Assembly (NCBI RefSeq): GCF_003259315.1
Contig: NZ_QLLT01000004.1
Span: 248,001-312,000, forward strand
Origin: Kitasatospora sp. SolWspMP-SS2h
GTDB lineage: Bacteria; Actinomycetota; Actinomycetes; Streptomycetales; Streptomycetaceae
Direction: 5' to 3'
Length of the DNA stretch: 64,000 nucleotides
The stretch's first letter is position 1; every line of letters starts with the position of its first letter. The translations under genes were made by a program, and so were the position numbers. The notes under the pieces are model-generated. The model was not told the origin of the DNA. It saw only the letters and a program-made list of their open reading frames with translations, and searched no databases. Positions 51,491-60,797 of the stretch are shown here, piece by piece.

Positions 51491-53968
51491 ATGCGCCCGG
51501 GTGTCCCGGCGGACCCGTCCGGCCCGCCCCCACGGACCGACCCCGAACCGGCGACGCGCACCGGCCCCCCGCCCGGCGCCGCCCGCCCGCGCTGGGGCGC
51601 GGCCGCGGAGGCGCTGCTCGCCGACGGCCTGCTGCGCGCCGTCCGGGCCACCGCCGCGTACGGGGGCGTGCTCTACCTGCACTCCGCCGACCGCCGCTCG
51701 CTGGCCGTCGCCGCCGTCGCCGGCATCCCGCTCAGCCTGATCGAACCGTTCCGGCGGATCGCCGTCGCCGCGCCCCTGCCGGTCGCCGACTCCTACCGGG
51801 CCGGCCGCACCATCGTGCTCGCCGACGCCGACGACACCATGCGCCGCTACCCCCGCCTCGCCGTCGGGCTCCCGTACGCGCACGCCTCCGCCACCACGCC
51901 CGTCACCGTCGGCGACCGGACCTTCGGCGTGATCGCCGTCTTCTGGCCCGCCGGCGGGGCCCGCCCGCCCGCCGCCACCCGCCGCCAGCTGCGCACCGCC
52001 GGAAACCGCCTGGCCACCGGCCTGCTGCCGTACGGCGACCGGGTCCGCGGGGAGCGCCCGCCCGTCGTGGTGCCGCTGCCGGCGCCCGGCGACGGCATCC
52101 GGCTCGGCTTCCTCGACTGGGACCTGGCGGAGCGCCGGCTCACCGCCGACGAACGGCTGCACGAGATCCTCGGCACCGGCCCGTACGACGGCCGCGCCGC
52201 CGCCCTGCTGGACCGGATCGTCCCCGAGGACGTTGCCCCGCTGCGCGAAGCCGCCCGGCTGGCCGCCCGGCAGGGCCGGCCGTTCACCCACCGGGTCCGG
52301 CTGCGCGACCCCGGCGGCGGCACCCGGCAGCTCGACCTGTCCGGGCACCCCGTCACCGGCTCCGCCCGGCTGGTCGTCGCCGTGGTCGACGCGAGCGCCG
52401 CCGCGGCCACCGCCGCCGCCGTGGAACGCCTGCGCGACGGCGTCTTCGCCCTCGACCCGGACGGCCGGGTCGGCTACGTCAACCACAGCGCCGAACTGCT
52501 GCTGCACGCCCCCCGCGCCGAACTGCTCGGCCGGCGCCCCTGGGACGCGCTGGCCTGGCTCGCCGACCCCGCCTACGAGGACCGCTACCGCTCCGCGATG
52601 CTCGCCCAGCAGCCCACCGCGTTCCTCGCCCGCCGCCCGCCCGGCCACTGGCTGGCCTTCTCGCTCTACCCCGACGCGCACGGCCTCACCGGCCGGATCG
52701 TGTCCGCCGCCCCCACCGAGGACACCCCGCTCCCCGAGGCCCCGCCCGCCGTCCCGGCCTCCCTCGGCGGCGTCTACCACTTGCTGCAACTCGCCTCCGC
52801 GCTCACCGAGGCGGTCACCGTCCGCGAGGTCGCCGACGCCGTCGCCGAGCAGATCCTGCCCGGTTTCGGCGGCCAGGAACTCGCCCTCTACCTGGCCCGC
52901 GGCGGACGGATGCACCTGGTCGCCGAGACCGGCTACCCCGCCGGCTTCCTCGACCCGTTCGAGGGCACCCCGATCCGGGCCCGGCTGCCCGGCACCGAGG
53001 TGTTCACCACCGGCGCGCCGATCTTCTTCGAGTCCGGGAACGAACTCTCCGCCGCCTACCCCGGCATCCCGCGCGACGAGATGGCCGCCTGGGCCTTCCT
53101 CCCGCTGATCGCCTCCGGCCACCCCGTCGGCAGCCTCATCCTCGGCTTCGACCGCCCCCGGGTGTTCACCTCCGAGGACCGCTCCGTCCTCACCGCCCTC
53201 GGCGGCCTGATCGCCCAGGCCCTCGAACGCGCCCGCCTCTACGACGCCGAGTCCGCCGTCGCCCGCGGCCTCCAACAGGCCCTGCTGCCGCACCGGCTGC
53301 CCGCCGTCCCCGGCCTCGACATCACCGCCCGCTACCTGCCCGGAACCCGCGGCATGGAGATCGGCGGCGACTGGTACGACGTCCTGCCCACCCCCGACGG
53401 CGGCGTCGTCCTGATCATCGGCGACGTCGAGGGACACAGCGTCAAGGCCGCCGCGCTCATGGGCCAACTCCGCAGCGCGGTACGGGCGTTCGCCAGCGGG
53501 GACGACCCCGTCGAGACGGTCGCCCGCCGCACCAACCACCTGCTCGTCGACCTCGACGCCGGGCTGCTCGCCTCCTGCTGCCTGCTGCGCCTGGACCCCG
53601 CCACCCGCACCCTGCACGTCGTCCGGGCCGGCCACCCCCCGCCGCTGCTGCGCGCACCCGACGGCCGCACCACCGTCCTCGACCTGGACGGCGGGCCGCT
53701 GCTGGGCATCGACGATGGCCTCGACTTCCCCGCCACCGAGATCCGGCTGCCGCCGGGGGCCACCCTCGTCCTCTACACCGACGGCCTGGTCGAATCCGCC
53801 GCCGCCCCCCTTGCCGAGGGCATCGACCGCCTCCGCACCACCCTCGCCCACGCCCCCACCTCCGCCCTCGAACCACTCGCCGACCTCCTCCTCGGCCAGG
53901 CCCGCCACGACGGCCACCGGGCGGACGACACCGCGGTGCTGATCGCGCGGCTGACGGGGACGCCCTGA
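51491..53968 (+). CDS. multi-sensor SpoIIE-type PP2C phosphatase (GAF-PAS-PAS-GAF)
   Basis: Signalling phosphatase of 825 residues. The order is a GAF domain (about 30-185, 'ATAAYGGVLYLHSADRRSLA'), a PAS-like region (about 205-300, 'LGFLDWDLAERRLTADERLH'), a second PAS (about 312-400, 'VFALDPDGRVGYVNHSAELL'), a second GAF (about 435-590) and the PP2C domain (about 600-825) with 'MEIGGDWYDVLPTPDGGVVL', 'IGDVEGHSVKAAALMGQLRS', 'AGHPPPLLRA', 'LYTDGLVES' and 'RADDTAVLIARL'. Probably dephosphorylates STAS proteins. A leaderless promoter precedes it. No partner adjacent. Confidence 0.94.
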   Translation: MRPGVPADPSGPPPRTDPEPATRTGPPPGAARPRWGAAAEALLADGLLRAVRATAAYGGVLYLHSADRRSLAVAAVAGIPLSLIEPFRRIAVAAPLPVADSYRAGRTIVLADADDTMRRYPRLAVGLPYAHASATTPVTVGDRTFGVIAVFWPAGGARPPAATRRQLRTAGNRLATGLLPYGDRVRGERPPVVVPLPAPGDGIRLGFLDWDLAERRLTADERLHEILGTGPYDGRAAALLDRIVPEDVAPLREAARLAARQGRPFTHRVRLRDPGGGTRQLDLSGHPVTGSARLVVAVVDASAAAATAAAVERLRDGVFALDPDGRVGYVNHSAELLLHAPRAELLGRRPWDALAWLADPAYEDRYRSAMLAQQPTAFLARRPPGHWLAFSLYPDAHGLTGRIVSAAPTEDTPLPEAPPAVPASLGGVYHLLQLASALTEAVTVREVADAVAEQILPGFGGQELALYLARGGRMHLVAETGYPAGFLDPFEGTPIRARLPGTEVFTTGAPIFFESGNELSAAYPGIPRDEMAAWAFLPLIASGHPVGSLILGFDRPRVFTSEDRSVLTALGGLIAQALERARLYDAESAVARGLQQALLPHRLPAVPGLDITARYLPGTRGMEIGGDWYDVLPTPDGGVVLIIGDVEGHSVKAAALMGQLRSAVRAFASGDDPVETVARRTNHLLVDLDAGLLASCCLLRLDPATRTLHVVRAGHPPPLLRAPDGRTTVLDLDGGPLLGIDDGLDFPATEIRLPPGATLVLYTDGLVESAAAPLAEGIDRLRTTLAHAPTSALEPLADLLLGQARHDGHRADDTAVLIARLTGTP

Positions 53969-54061
53969 CGGGGGCGTTCCGGCGGGGGACGCCCGGGCGG
54001 GAGCGTTCCGGCGGGGACGCCCTGGTGGGCCGGACGTCTCGTGGGCGGGGGCCGTGGCCGG

Positions 54062-54724
54062 TCAGGTCGGGCGGACGAGGTGGCAGTCGTAGGCGAAGAC
54101 CACGGCCTGGACGCGGTCGCGGAGGCCGAGTCTGTGCAGGACGCGGCCCAGGTGGGACTTCACGGTGGCTTCCGCGAGGTGCAGGGTGGCGGCGATCTCG
54201 GCGTTGGACAGGCCGCGGCCGACCTGGACGAGCACCTCGCGTTCGCGGGCGCTGAGGCGGGCGAGCCGTTCGTCGCGGTCGGTGCCCGCGCCGTCGGGGA
54301 GGTACGGGCGGAAGTCCTCCAGCAGGCGGCGGGTGATCCGGGGGGAGAGGACGGCGTCGCCCGCGGCCACGTCGCGGATCGCGGTGAGCAGCTCCTCGGG
54401 CCTGGTGTTCTTGAGCAGGAAGCCCGAGGCGCCGGCACCGAGCCCGGCGAAGGCGTACGCGTCCAGGTCGAAGGTGGTGAGGATCAGCACCTTGCTGCGC
54501 GGACGGAGCCGGGTGATCTGCCGGGTCGCCTCGATCCCGTCGGTGCCGGGCATCCGGACGTCCATCAGGACGACGTCGGGGCGCAGTTCCCGGGCGAGGC
54601 GCACGGCCTCGGCGCCGTCCGCCGCCTCGCCGACCGGGGTCAGATCGGGCTGGGCGTCCAGGATGGTGCCGAAGGCCAGCCGGAGCAGGGCTTCGTCGTC
54701 GGCGATCAGGACCCGGATCGTCAT
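54062..54724 (-). CDS. LuxR-family (NarL-type) response regulator
   Basis: DNA-binding response regulator of 220 residues. The receiver has '[20 protein letters not shown]' and the phosphoacceptor Asp in '[18 protein letters not shown]'; the output domain has '[20 protein letters not shown]', '[20 protein letters not shown]'. It overlaps the kinase gene by 4 bases (ATGA), so they are translated together. Target unknown; the PAF-acetylhydrolase-like gene upstream of the kinase is a candidate. Confidence 0.96.
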   Translation of the reverse strand: MTIRVLIADDEALLRLAFGTILDAQPDLTPVGEAADGAEAVRLARELRPDVVLMDVRMPGTDGIEATRQITRLRPRSKVLILTTFDLDAYAFAGLGAGASGFLLKNTRPEELLTAIRDVAAGDAVLSPRITRRLLEDFRPYLPDGAGTDRDERLARLSAREREVLVQVGRGLSNAEIAATLHLAEATVKSHLGRVLHRLGLRDRVQAVVFAYDCHLVRPT

Positions 54725-56148
54725 GCGGACGCCGCCGGGACGCCGTCGAGCCGGAGGCGGGCGCGGACCGCCCAGCCGCCGCCCGGGAGCGGTCCGGCCC
54801 GCAGCGTCCCGCCGTGGGCGGCCGCGCGTTCGCGCATGCCCGCGATGCCGTGGCCGGGGGTCTCGTGGCCGGGGGCGCCGTGTCCAGGGGACGGGGGCGG
54901 GCCCGGGTTGTCGTCGGTGACGTCCACGGTGACGGCGGTGGCCGTGCAGCGGATCCGGACCTCGGCGCGGGTGCCGGCGGGGGCGTGCTTGAAGGTGTTG
55001 GTCAGGGCTTCCTGCACCAGGCGGTGGACGGTCAGTTGGACGGTGGCGGGCAGCCGGGCGGGCTCGCCCCGGACGTCGACGCGGGTCGGCAGCCCGGCGG
55101 CGCGCATCCGGTCGGCCAGGTCCGCCAGTTCGGCGACGCCGGGCAGCGGGTGGCGCTGCGCGTCCGGTTCGTCGGTGCGCAGCAGGCCGAGCGAGCGCCG
55201 CATGTCGGTCAGGGCCTGCCGGCCGGTCTCGGCGGCCCGGAGCATCGCGGCGGTGGCCTTGTCGGGCGAGTGGTGCCGGGCGTGGACGGCGGCGTCGGCG
55301 AGCGCGACCATGACGGACAGGTTGTGGGTGACGATGTCGTGCACCTCCCGGGCGATCCGGGTCCGCTCCTCGGCGACGGCCAGCCGGGCCTGCTGGTCCT
55401 GCTGCCGCTCCAGGCGCGCGGCCCGTTCCGCCAGGACCGCGAGGTAGGCGCGGCCGGTCCGCGCGTTGGTGCCCAGGGTGGCGGCGGCGACCACCGTCGC
55501 GGTCAGGGCGAGGAAGGGGGCCTGGAACGCCCCTCCGGTCGTCCAGCGCAGGCAGGCCAGCAGGGCGCCGCCGGTCAGGACGGCGCAGGCGAGCAGCGTG
55601 TCGCGCCGCGCCGCCGTGTCGCGCCGCGCCGCCGTGTCGCGCCGTACCACTGCGCCGGGCCGTACCGCCGTGTCGAGCCCCGCCGTATCGGGCCCCGCCG
55701 TATCGGGCCCCGTCGTGTCGGGTCGCGCCGTATCGAGCCCCGCCGTGTCGGGTCGCGCCCGGTCGGGCCGTCCGGCGTGCGCGGCCACCGCGTACAGGGC
55801 CACCAACAGGGCGGCGTCCGCCGGAAGTTGGATGCCGGCCAGCCACTGGACGCCGGCCGCGGCGGCCACCGCGGCGAACACCGCGCGCGGGGCCCGGCGC
55901 CGCCACCGCAGCGGCAGCACGAGCGCGGTGGTGAGGGCGGCGGCCACCGGGAGATCGCGCGGCGCGTGGGTGGCGGCGACGTGGAGCAGCAGCAGGGAGA
56001 GGAGCAGCGCCGTCGACAGGGATTCCCTTGCGGGGGAGGGGAGTCGGAGCTGCTCGATCCGGCGGCGCAGGGCCGTCCCCGCCCGCCGTGCGGTCTCCCG
56101 GCGGGGGCCGGGGCGGGCCGTGCCAGGCCCTGCGGCGGCCTCGGTCAT
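54721..56148 (-). CDS. sensor histidine kinase, HisKA_3 type
   Basis: Kinase partner of the regulator at 54062; 475 residues. Membrane helices fill about residues 45-135 and 185-230, separated by a Thr/Asp/Arg/Gly/Ala repeat stretch encoded by 15-18 base DNA repeats (55605-55770). The catalytic part has the phosphoacceptor His in '[20 protein letters not shown]', and ATPase motifs '[20 protein letters not shown]' and '[20 protein letters not shown]'. Its expected position is the inner membrane. ATG 56148; it overlaps the regulator start by 4 bases. Confidence 0.94.
   Translation of the reverse strand: MTEAAAGPGTARPGPRRETARRAGTALRRRIEQLRLPSPARESLSTALLLSLLLLHVAATHAPRDLPVAAALTTALVLPLRWRRRAPRAVFAAVAAAAGVQWLAGIQLPADAALLVALYAVAAHAGRPDRARPDTAGLDTARPDTTGPDTAGPDTAGLDTAVRPGAVVRRDTAARRDTAARRDTLLACAVLTGGALLACLRWTTGGAFQAPFLALTATVVAAATLGTNARTGRAYLAVLAERAARLERQQDQQARLAVAEERTRIAREVHDIVTHNLSVMVALADAAVHARHHSPDKATAAMLRAAETGRQALTDMRRSLGLLRTDEPDAQRHPLPGVAELADLADRMRAAGLPTRVDVRGEPARLPATVQLTVHRLVQEALTNTFKHAPAGTRAEVRIRCTATAVTVDVTDDNPGPPPSPGHGAPGHETPGHGIAGMRERAAAHGGTLRAGPLPGGGWAVRARLRLDGVPAASA
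55605..55775 (-). repeat. short tandem repeats in kinase gene
   Basis: About three 18-base GTGTCGCGCCGCGCCGCC-like units followed by several 15-base GTATCGGGCCCCGCC-like units encode '[16 protein letters not shown]' and '[13 protein letters not shown]' in the linker between membrane segments. Confidence 0.8.
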
Positions 56149-56421
56149 CACACGTGTTCCTGTCGTTCGGTCGTTCGGTGCTGCGTTCGTGCGCCGCGTC
56201 GCGTCGCGCGGTGCTGCCACGGTAGGCCGCGGGGGCGGCGGCGCACATGCGCCCGGCGTCGGAGGGCGGCGGGCCGGGGTACGACCGCAGGAGGAGTTCC
56301 GGTACCTCCCGGGGTCGCAGGACGGCCGCCCGCCAGGGGTGTTCGGCTGCGACCTCGGGGGTAGCGCGGGGGCGACCCGGGGGCGATGTGGCGGGGGGCG
56401 GCCCGCGCCGAGGATGGCGAC

Positions 56422-57897
56422 GTGACCGAGACCATCACGGGGCTTTCGCTGTCCCTTCCGGAGTTCCTGGCCGTCCTGGGCGCCGTCGCGCTGGTGGCGG
56501 CCCGCTGGCTTCCCCCGGCCGTCCGCCCGCGGGCCGCCGTCGCGGCGGGGGCGGTGTTCGCGCTGTCCGCCGCCGTGCTGGGCGGGCTGGGCGTCCGCTG
56601 GCAGCTGCTGCCGGTGCTGGCGGGCGGCGCCGTCGCGCTGCCGTTCGCGCTGTCGCCCGTCCTGGCCCCGCCGCTGCGGCGGCTGCGCGGTCGCCCCGCC
56701 CGGCCGGCCCGGCGGGTCCCGTGGTGGCTGGCGCTGCCGGGGGCGGCGGCCTGCCTCGGGCTGATCGCGGCGGGGCCGGTGGCCGCCTGGGCGTTCCCGG
56801 TGCCGGTGTTCCCCGAGCCGTCGGGCCCCTTCGCGGTCGGCACCCGGGTGGTGCAGTGGACCGACCCGGACCGCCCGGAGACCTTCACCGCCGACCCGGA
56901 CGACCGGCGCACGGTCGTCGTCCAGCTCTGGTACCCCGCGCGGTCCAGCCCGGCGGGCACGCCGCGCGCCCCGTACCTCGGGCGCACGCCGCAGGAGGCG
57001 CGCACCGTGGCCGACGCGCTCGCCGCCGGCGTCGGCCTGCCCGGCTTCCTGTTCGACGGCGCCGCGCACGCCCGGACCCGGGCCGTCGCGGACGCCCCGG
57101 TGGCCGGCGGGGACGAACGGTTCCCGGTGGTGCTGTTCTCCCCGGGCTCGGGCGGGGCGCGCACCCAGAACACCGCCTGGGCCGAGGAACTGGCCGGCCA
57201 CGGCTACCTGGTGGCCGCCGTCGACCACCCGTACGACTCCGCGGCGGTGGTCCTCGACGACGGCCGGACGGTGCGCGCCGCGACCGCCTCCAGCGGCGAC
57301 CGGGACACCGACGAGCGGCTCGCGGCCGACTGGACGGCCGTCCGGGCCGCCGACCTCGGCTTCGTCCTCACCCGGCTGGAGGAGCTGGACCGGGCCGGCG
57401 GCGCCGACCCGCTGGCCGGCCGCCCGGACACCGGCCGGGTCGCCGCGACCGGCCACTCCATGGGCGGCGCCGCCGCCCTCCAGGCGGCCCGCCGGGACCC
57501 CCGGATCGACGCCGTCATCGACCTGGACGGCTTCCCGCACGGCCCCGCGACCCCCGCCCTGCACCAGCCGGTGCTGGCCCTCACCCAGGACCTCACCCCG
57601 GGCACCGACCCGCGCTACCTGCCCCGCCTCACCGAGGCCCTCGCCGCCGACACCGCGCCGAGCTACCGCCTCACCGTCCCCGACGCCGCCCACCTCACCT
57701 TCACCGACGCGCCCCTCTACCTGCCGCCGGTCCCCTCGATCGTCGGCACCCTGGGCCGCACCGCCGCCCCCCGCCTCGTCGCCGCGACCACCCTCGCCTT
57801 CCTGGACGCCACCCTCCGACACGCCCCCGGCGACCTCCCCGCCGCCCTCTCGCCCTACGGCCGCCTCACCGTCCACCCCCCGGGCATGGACGGCTGA
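56422..57897 (+). CDS. membrane-anchored PAF-acetylhydrolase-like alpha/beta hydrolase
   Basis: Protein of 491 residues. The first 125 hold about four membrane helices ('FLAVLGAVALVAARWLPPAV', 'VPWWLALPGAAACLGLIAAG'). The rest is an alpha/beta hydrolase resembling platelet-activating-factor acetylhydrolases and dienelactone-hydrolase-like esterases: 'VVVQLWYPARSSPAG', 'FPVVLFSPGSGGARTQNTAW', 'YLVAAVDHPYDSAAVV', the nucleophile elbow 'ATGHSMGGAAALQAARRDPR' and 'PDAAHLTFTDAPLYLPP'. GTG 56422 has GAGG 8 bases upstream. It lies between two two-component systems. Confidence 0.88.
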   Translation: MTETITGLSLSLPEFLAVLGAVALVAARWLPPAVRPRAAVAAGAVFALSAAVLGGLGVRWQLLPVLAGGAVALPFALSPVLAPPLRRLRGRPARPARRVPWWLALPGAAACLGLIAAGPVAAWAFPVPVFPEPSGPFAVGTRVVQWTDPDRPETFTADPDDRRTVVVQLWYPARSSPAGTPRAPYLGRTPQEARTVADALAAGVGLPGFLFDGAAHARTRAVADAPVAGGDERFPVVLFSPGSGGARTQNTAWAEELAGHGYLVAAVDHPYDSAAVVLDDGRTVRAATASSGDRDTDERLAADWTAVRAADLGFVLTRLEELDRAGGADPLAGRPDTGRVAATGHSMGGAAALQAARRDPRIDAVIDLDGFPHGPATPALHQPVLALTQDLTPGTDPRYLPRLTEALAADTAPSYRLTVPDAAHLTFTDAPLYLPPVPSIVGTLGRTAAPRLVAATTLAFLDATLRHAPGDLPAALSPYGRLTVHPPGMDG

Positions 57898-58017
57898 CCG
57901 GCCCCCGGCCCCCACTCCCGAGACCGTCCGGCGGGGGCCCGGAGCGACGATGGTCGGAGCGGGCGGGCGACTTTCGGCGGCATCGGGGGCCGGGACGGGG
58001 TGGCTAGGGTCGGGCGG

Positions 58018-59604
58018 GTGAGGATGCGGACGTGGATCGGACGGGCGTTCCCCGGGCCCTGGGGGTGGGCGCCGGCGGGCCGGGAGGTGCTGGGCGGGCT
58101 GCTGGTGTGCGGGCTCGCGGCGCTGTTGCAGGCGGGCGACAGCGGCGGGTGGCCGTCCGGGCCGGTGGTGGGGGCGTGCGCGGTGCTGTTCGCGCTGCGG
58201 CGCGGGCTGCCCGGGACGGTGCTGGTGGCGTCGGCGGCCGGGGTCGGCGGGCCGACCGGTTTCCTGCCGCTGCTGGTCGCCGCCGGGTACTCGGCCGGCC
58301 GCCGGATCGGCCGCCCGTGGCGGGCCCCGGCGGTGCTGGCGCTGGGCTTCCTGGGCACCGTCGGCGTCGGCGTCCTGCAGAACCGGCGCGACCACTTCCC
58401 GCTGCCCGTCCTGCTCGGCCTGTGCGTCGCCGGGTACCTGCTGATCGGCGTGCTGCCCGCCGTCATCGGCCGCTACCGGGCCCAGCGCGTCGCCCTGCTC
58501 GCCAGCCTGCGCGAGCACAACGCGCAACTGCTGCGCGAACGCGTGATGATCGCCCGGCAGGCCCGGCTGCGCGAACGCCACCGGATCGCCCAGGACATGC
58601 ACGACAGCCTCGGCCACCAGCTCGCCCTGATCGCCGTGCACGCCGGCGCCCTGGAGGTCGACCGCACCCTCGGCGCGCAGCAGCGCGAGGCCGTCGTTGT
58701 GCTGCGGCAGGCCGCCACCGGCGCGATGCGCGAACTGCGCGAGGTGGTCGGCCTGTTGCGCGAGGACACCGCGACCGCCCCCGGCGGCGTCGACGCCGTC
58801 GACCGCCTGGTCGAGACCTCCGGCGCGGCCGGCGCCCGGATCGAGCTGCGCCGCCTGGGCCCGCCCCGCCCGCTGCCCGCGCCCACCGGCCACGCCGCGT
58901 ACCGGATCGCCCAGGAGGGACTGACCAACGCGCACAAGCACGCCCCGGGCGCGGCGATCGAGCTGACCGTCCGCTACGAGCCGGACGCCCTGGTGGTGGA
59001 GGTGGTTAACGGACCCGGCGGGGACGGCGCCGCGGCGGTCTCCGGCGGGCAGGGCCTGACCGGGCTGCGCGAACGGGCCCGGCTGCTGGGCGGGATGGTG
59101 CACAGCGGGCCGCTGCCGGACGGCGGCTTCCGGCTGGCCGGGATGCTGCCCTACACCGCCGAGGGGGCCCGCGCCGCCCTCCCCGAGGACGAGGAACTCG
59201 CGCTCCTGGCCGTCGAGTCGGCCGAACCGGAGAAGCGCCGCCGGAGCCCCGCGGTGGGCTGCGCGCTCGGCGCGCTCGCGGTGCTCGGGGTGGTGGCCGC
59301 GGTCGCCGTGCTCGGCGCGGTCGTGTTCGTCAGCTCGCTGCGGGACGCCACCGTCCCGGCCCGGCTGTACGACAGCATCGAGGTCGGCCAGAGCGAGCGG
59401 TCCGTCAACGAACGGCTGCCGGTCGGCAGCGAGTTCCTCACCCACGACTTCCGGAAGATCGGCCCGCCGGTGCCGGCGGGCGCGCACTGCCGCTGGTTCG
59501 CCGGGGACCGGGAGAGCGGCCTGGACGGCGACCAGGACGTGGTCCGGTTCTGCTTCGAGGACGGCCTGCTGGTGGAGAAGCAGCACTTCCATGGCAAGGT
59601 GTGA
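58018..59604 (+). CDS. sensor histidine kinase with C-terminal membrane helix and extracytoplasmic domain
   Basis: HisKA_3 kinase of 528 residues. Four or five N-terminal membrane helices (about 25-155) precede the phosphoacceptor 'RHRIAQDMHDSLGHQLALIA' and the ATPase part ('AQEGLTNAHKHAPGAAIELT', 'GGQGLTGLRERARLLGGMVH'). Unlike most kinases it does not end there: after a 40-residue linker a further membrane helix (about 420-445, 'LGALAVLGVVAAVAVLGAVV') leads to a roughly 80-residue C-terminal domain with two Cys ('AHCRWFAG', 'VVRFCFED'), predicted outside. GTG 58018 is 7 bases after TAGGGT, fitting a leaderless start. Confidence 0.93.
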   Translation: MRMRTWIGRAFPGPWGWAPAGREVLGGLLVCGLAALLQAGDSGGWPSGPVVGACAVLFALRRGLPGTVLVASAAGVGGPTGFLPLLVAAGYSAGRRIGRPWRAPAVLALGFLGTVGVGVLQNRRDHFPLPVLLGLCVAGYLLIGVLPAVIGRYRAQRVALLASLREHNAQLLRERVMIARQARLRERHRIAQDMHDSLGHQLALIAVHAGALEVDRTLGAQQREAVVVLRQAATGAMRELREVVGLLREDTATAPGGVDAVDRLVETSGAAGARIELRRLGPPRPLPAPTGHAAYRIAQEGLTNAHKHAPGAAIELTVRYEPDALVVEVVNGPGGDGAAAVSGGQGLTGLRERARLLGGMVHSGPLPDGGFRLAGMLPYTAEGARAALPEDEELALLAVESAEPEKRRRSPAVGCALGALAVLGVVAAVAVLGAVVFVSSLRDATVPARLYDSIEVGQSERSVNERLPVGSEFLTHDFRKIGPPVPAGAHCRWFAGDRESGLDGDQDVVRFCFEDGLLVEKQHFHGKV

Positions 59605-59643
59605 GCCGAGAACGGGCGCAGGCACAGGAGGGGAGGACGGGCG

Positions 59644-60291
59644 GTGATCCGTGTCCTGGTGGCCGACGACGAGCCGCTGATCCGGGCCGGCATCCGGATG
59701 ATCCTCACCTCCGCCCCGGACGTCGAGGTGGTCGGCGAGGCCCCCGACGGGGCGCAGGCGCTGCGGCTGGCCCGCGAACTCGCCGCGGACGTCCTGCTGC
59801 TGGACATCCGGATGCCGGTCCTGGACGGGCTGAGCGCGCTCGCCGAACTGCCCCGCGCCGCGCCCGGCACCCGGGCCATCGTGCTCACCACCTTCGGCGA
59901 GCGGGAGAACGTCCTGCGGGCGATCACCTCCGGCGGCGCCGGCTTCCTGCTCAAGGACACCGCGCCGGGCGAGCTGATCCAGGCCGTCCGGGCCGCCGCC
60001 ACCGGCCACGCCTTCCTCTCCCCGGCCGCCACCCGGCACATCGTGGACAGCCTCGCCGACGGCCCGGCGGCCGCGCGCGGCGAACAGGCCAGACGCCGAC
60101 TGGCCGTGCTCACCGCCCGCGAACGCGCCGTGGTCGAACTGCTCGGCGAGGGGCTGTCGAACGCCGACACCGGCGCCCGCCTGCACATGAGCGAGGCGAC
60201 GGTGAAGACCTACGTCAGCCGCATCCTGGCCAAACTCGACTGCGAGAACCGGGTCCAGGCCGCCCTGCTGGCCCGCGACGCGGAACTCTGA
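59644..60291 (+). CDS. LuxR-family (NarL-type) response regulator
   Basis: Partner of the kinase at 58018, 39 bases downstream; 215 residues. The receiver shows 'VLVADDEPLIRAGIRMILTS' and Asp in 'DVLLLDIRMPVLDGLSALAE'; the output domain 'LTARERAVVELLGEGLSNAD', 'TGARLHMSEATVKTYVSRIL'. GTG 59644 with AGGAGGGGAGGA upstream. Convergent with the hypothetical gene at 60299, only 7 bases apart. Confidence 0.96.
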   Translation: MIRVLVADDEPLIRAGIRMILTSAPDVEVVGEAPDGAQALRLARELAADVLLLDIRMPVLDGLSALAELPRAAPGTRAIVLTTFGERENVLRAITSGGAGFLLKDTAPGELIQAVRAAATGHAFLSPAATRHIVDSLADGPAAARGEQARRRLAVLTARERAVVELLGEGLSNADTGARLHMSEATVKTYVSRILAKLDCENRVQAALLARDAEL

Positions 60292-60298
60292 CGTACCG

Positions 60299-60646
60299 TC
60301 AGCTCCACTCCTCCGGCAGCGGGAAGCCGAGCTGCCCGGCCCGCTCGACGTACGCCTTCCGGATCTGCCGCAGCGCCTCGGGCCGGTACGGGTCGTCCGG
60401 CGCGATGGCCGCCGCGACGGCCAACGCCTCCGCCAGCAGCGCCCGTTGCAGGTCCGGCCGGAGCAACACCGGCTGGTGGACGGTCAGTTCGATCGCCGCC
60501 AGCGCCAGCCTCGGCAGGTGCACCACCGGGTTCTCCCCGGCCAGCAGGCGGTGCGCCCGGTACGCCTGCCACGGGGTGGGCGGCTCGCTGCCCGCCAGCA
60601 GCACCCGCGCCCGCAACGCCAGTTCCTGATCCACGTGTGAGGACAC
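60299..60646 (-). CDS. hypothetical protein
   Basis: Alpha-helical protein of about 115 residues of unknown family: 'DQELALRARVLLAGSEPPTP', 'WQAYRAHRLLAGENPVVHLP', 'IRKAYVERAGQLGFPLPEEW'. Codon bias is normal, and the sequence has no membrane segment or signal peptide. The start is uncertain: GTG 60646 has GGGAG close by, GTG 60634 and TTG 60670 are alternatives. Confidence 0.65.
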   Translation of the reverse strand: MSSHVDQELALRARVLLAGSEPPTPWQAYRAHRLLAGENPVVHLPRLALAAIELTVHQPVLLRPDLQRALLAEALAVAAAIAPDDPYRPEALRQIRKAYVERAGQLGFPLPEEWS

Positions 60647-60797
60647 ACGGCTCCCATCGATCTCGTCCAAGGGGGGAATGCGGACGAGTCTGCGGCCCGC
60701 GGGGCGGGTCGGACAAGGGAGGACGGACGTGCGCTCGGTCCTACCGGAAACGGCCGTGAACAGGCAGAATGTGGATCGATACGCTGCCGGGCGGGGC

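Noticed and set aside
53969..54061. Direct repeats GGGGGCGTTCCGGCGGGGACGCC-like between phosphatase and response regulator genes as a regulatory element
   Set aside because: They lie in a convergent spacer and look like slippage duplicates or part of a terminator; no clear stem was found.
56149..60186. Extension of the kinase frame to about 1820 codons on the reverse strand
   Set aside because: Only the last 475 codons carry kinase motifs; upstream it runs opposite to the hydrolase and second two-component genes, which have clear family motifs.
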